DNA of 29,148 nucleotides, from contig JADNRV010000500.1 in NCBI GenBank assembly GCA_015499995.1, positions 1-29,148 on the forward strand, given 5' to 3'. The notes beneath the pieces are model-generated. The model saw only the letters and a program-made list of their open reading frames with translations. It had not been told where the DNA came from and did not search any database. This stretch comes from Flammula alnicola (Eukaryota; Basidiomycota; Agaricomycetes; Agaricales; Strophariaceae). A program made the position numbers and the translations under genes. Positions 28,718 through 29,148 of the stretch are shown here, in pieces (the first letter of the stretch is position 1; every line of letters starts with the position of its first letter).

Positions 28718-29148
28718 CTGGCGGTTCTAGTCGCAGCTCCTAATATTTTGTTGTTCTATAGTATTATCTTGCATGTGACTCTGTAGTTTACATTTGTTTA
28801 CATACTTAACATTTGTTAGTCACCACTATCAAATGTCATTTTTGCCGCTACCGATGGTCCCAAGACAGGTCAAAACCCGATAACGCGGCTCTCTCCTCTT
28901 CCAACCTTCAGTACACCGAAATCCCTCGAACCATGAAATCCCTCGAACCATCGGCGTTACAATAGTGGGGCACTGCGGACTTCATCCGACTCTTGCATCT
29001 TATCGTCGTGGTCAGCAAACGATCATGTCTCCAATTCTGACATCAAATTTGCCTTTATCATCAGGGCTCGAAGAGAAATTGGGTTCAGTTTGTTCCTACA
29101 TCAGTCAGGATGATGAGCAGTGCAACGAGAGGTTTGGTGGTTAAACTA
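28718..29148. other. 3' flank of the RS-protein gene; possible start of another gene
   Basis: The gene's 3' end probably lies near 28750-28810. A short plus-strand frame beginning at ATG 29025 (MSPILTSNLPLSSGLEEKLG, then SVCSYISQ) runs to a stop at about 29143. It could be a first exon of a gene beyond the window, or chance. The phrase AATCCCTCGAACCAT is directly repeated at about 28920-28950. Confidence 0.3.

Overview
The window looks like genomic DNA of a mushroom-forming basidiomycete (Agaricomycetes). The evidence is many short GT-AG introns (about 43-60 bp), compact genes with CTAAT/CTGAC-type branch sites, and proteins of typically agaricomycete families (KDZ transposase, fungal TET/JBP dioxygenase, MYND finger, Nudix hydrolase). 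No rRNA, tRNA or CRISPR was seen.

The main feature is one very large DNA transposon, bases 243-16921 (16,679 bp). It is bounded by terminal inverted repeats (TIRs) whose outer 391 bp differ at one base, and flanked by what looks like an 8-bp target duplication with one base inserted on the right side. It carries a complete-looking KDZ (Kyakuja-Dileera-Zisupton) transposase gene: 10 exons, minus strand, all splice phases consistent, about 1121 aa. It also carries at least five cargo genes: a TET/JBP-type 2-oxoglutarate/Fe(II) DNA dioxygenase (plus, 995-2307); an unknown protein with an acidic tail (minus, 2502-3872); a protein with a WFGNH motif and a basic tail (plus, 9411-11599); a charged protein with a two-part CxxCx6C zinc-cluster-like motif (minus, about 11878-14088); and a protein with tandem SUMO-interaction-like repeats (plus, 14317-16007). 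A weak small ORF lies at 8832-9197. The element reads as a transposon carrying its own chromatin/DNA-modification toolkit. Its non-coding DNA is full of TCGG-N3-CCGA dyads, including a ~23-bp minisatellite inside an unusually long transposase intron.

Left of the element (1-242) is a short stretch of minus-strand coding sequence, apparently part of a host gene close to the insertion point. Right of it, 16931-29148 is host DNA with smaller repeats: a MYND-finger gene (17688-18481), a region flanked by TAGGT-rich inverted repeats (about 18.75-20.4 kb), a Helitron-like hairpin (20574-20590), a 953-bp non-autonomous TA-target element (20709-21661), an unknown ~150-aa protein (22311-22894), a three-exon Nudix hydrolase (24216-24978), and a long intronless gene for a 967-aa protein with an RS-rich region and an RRM-like end (25814-28717).

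Exon borders were worked out by hand from GT-AG sites and reading phase. Family calls rest on motifs recognised by eye, not on database searches.
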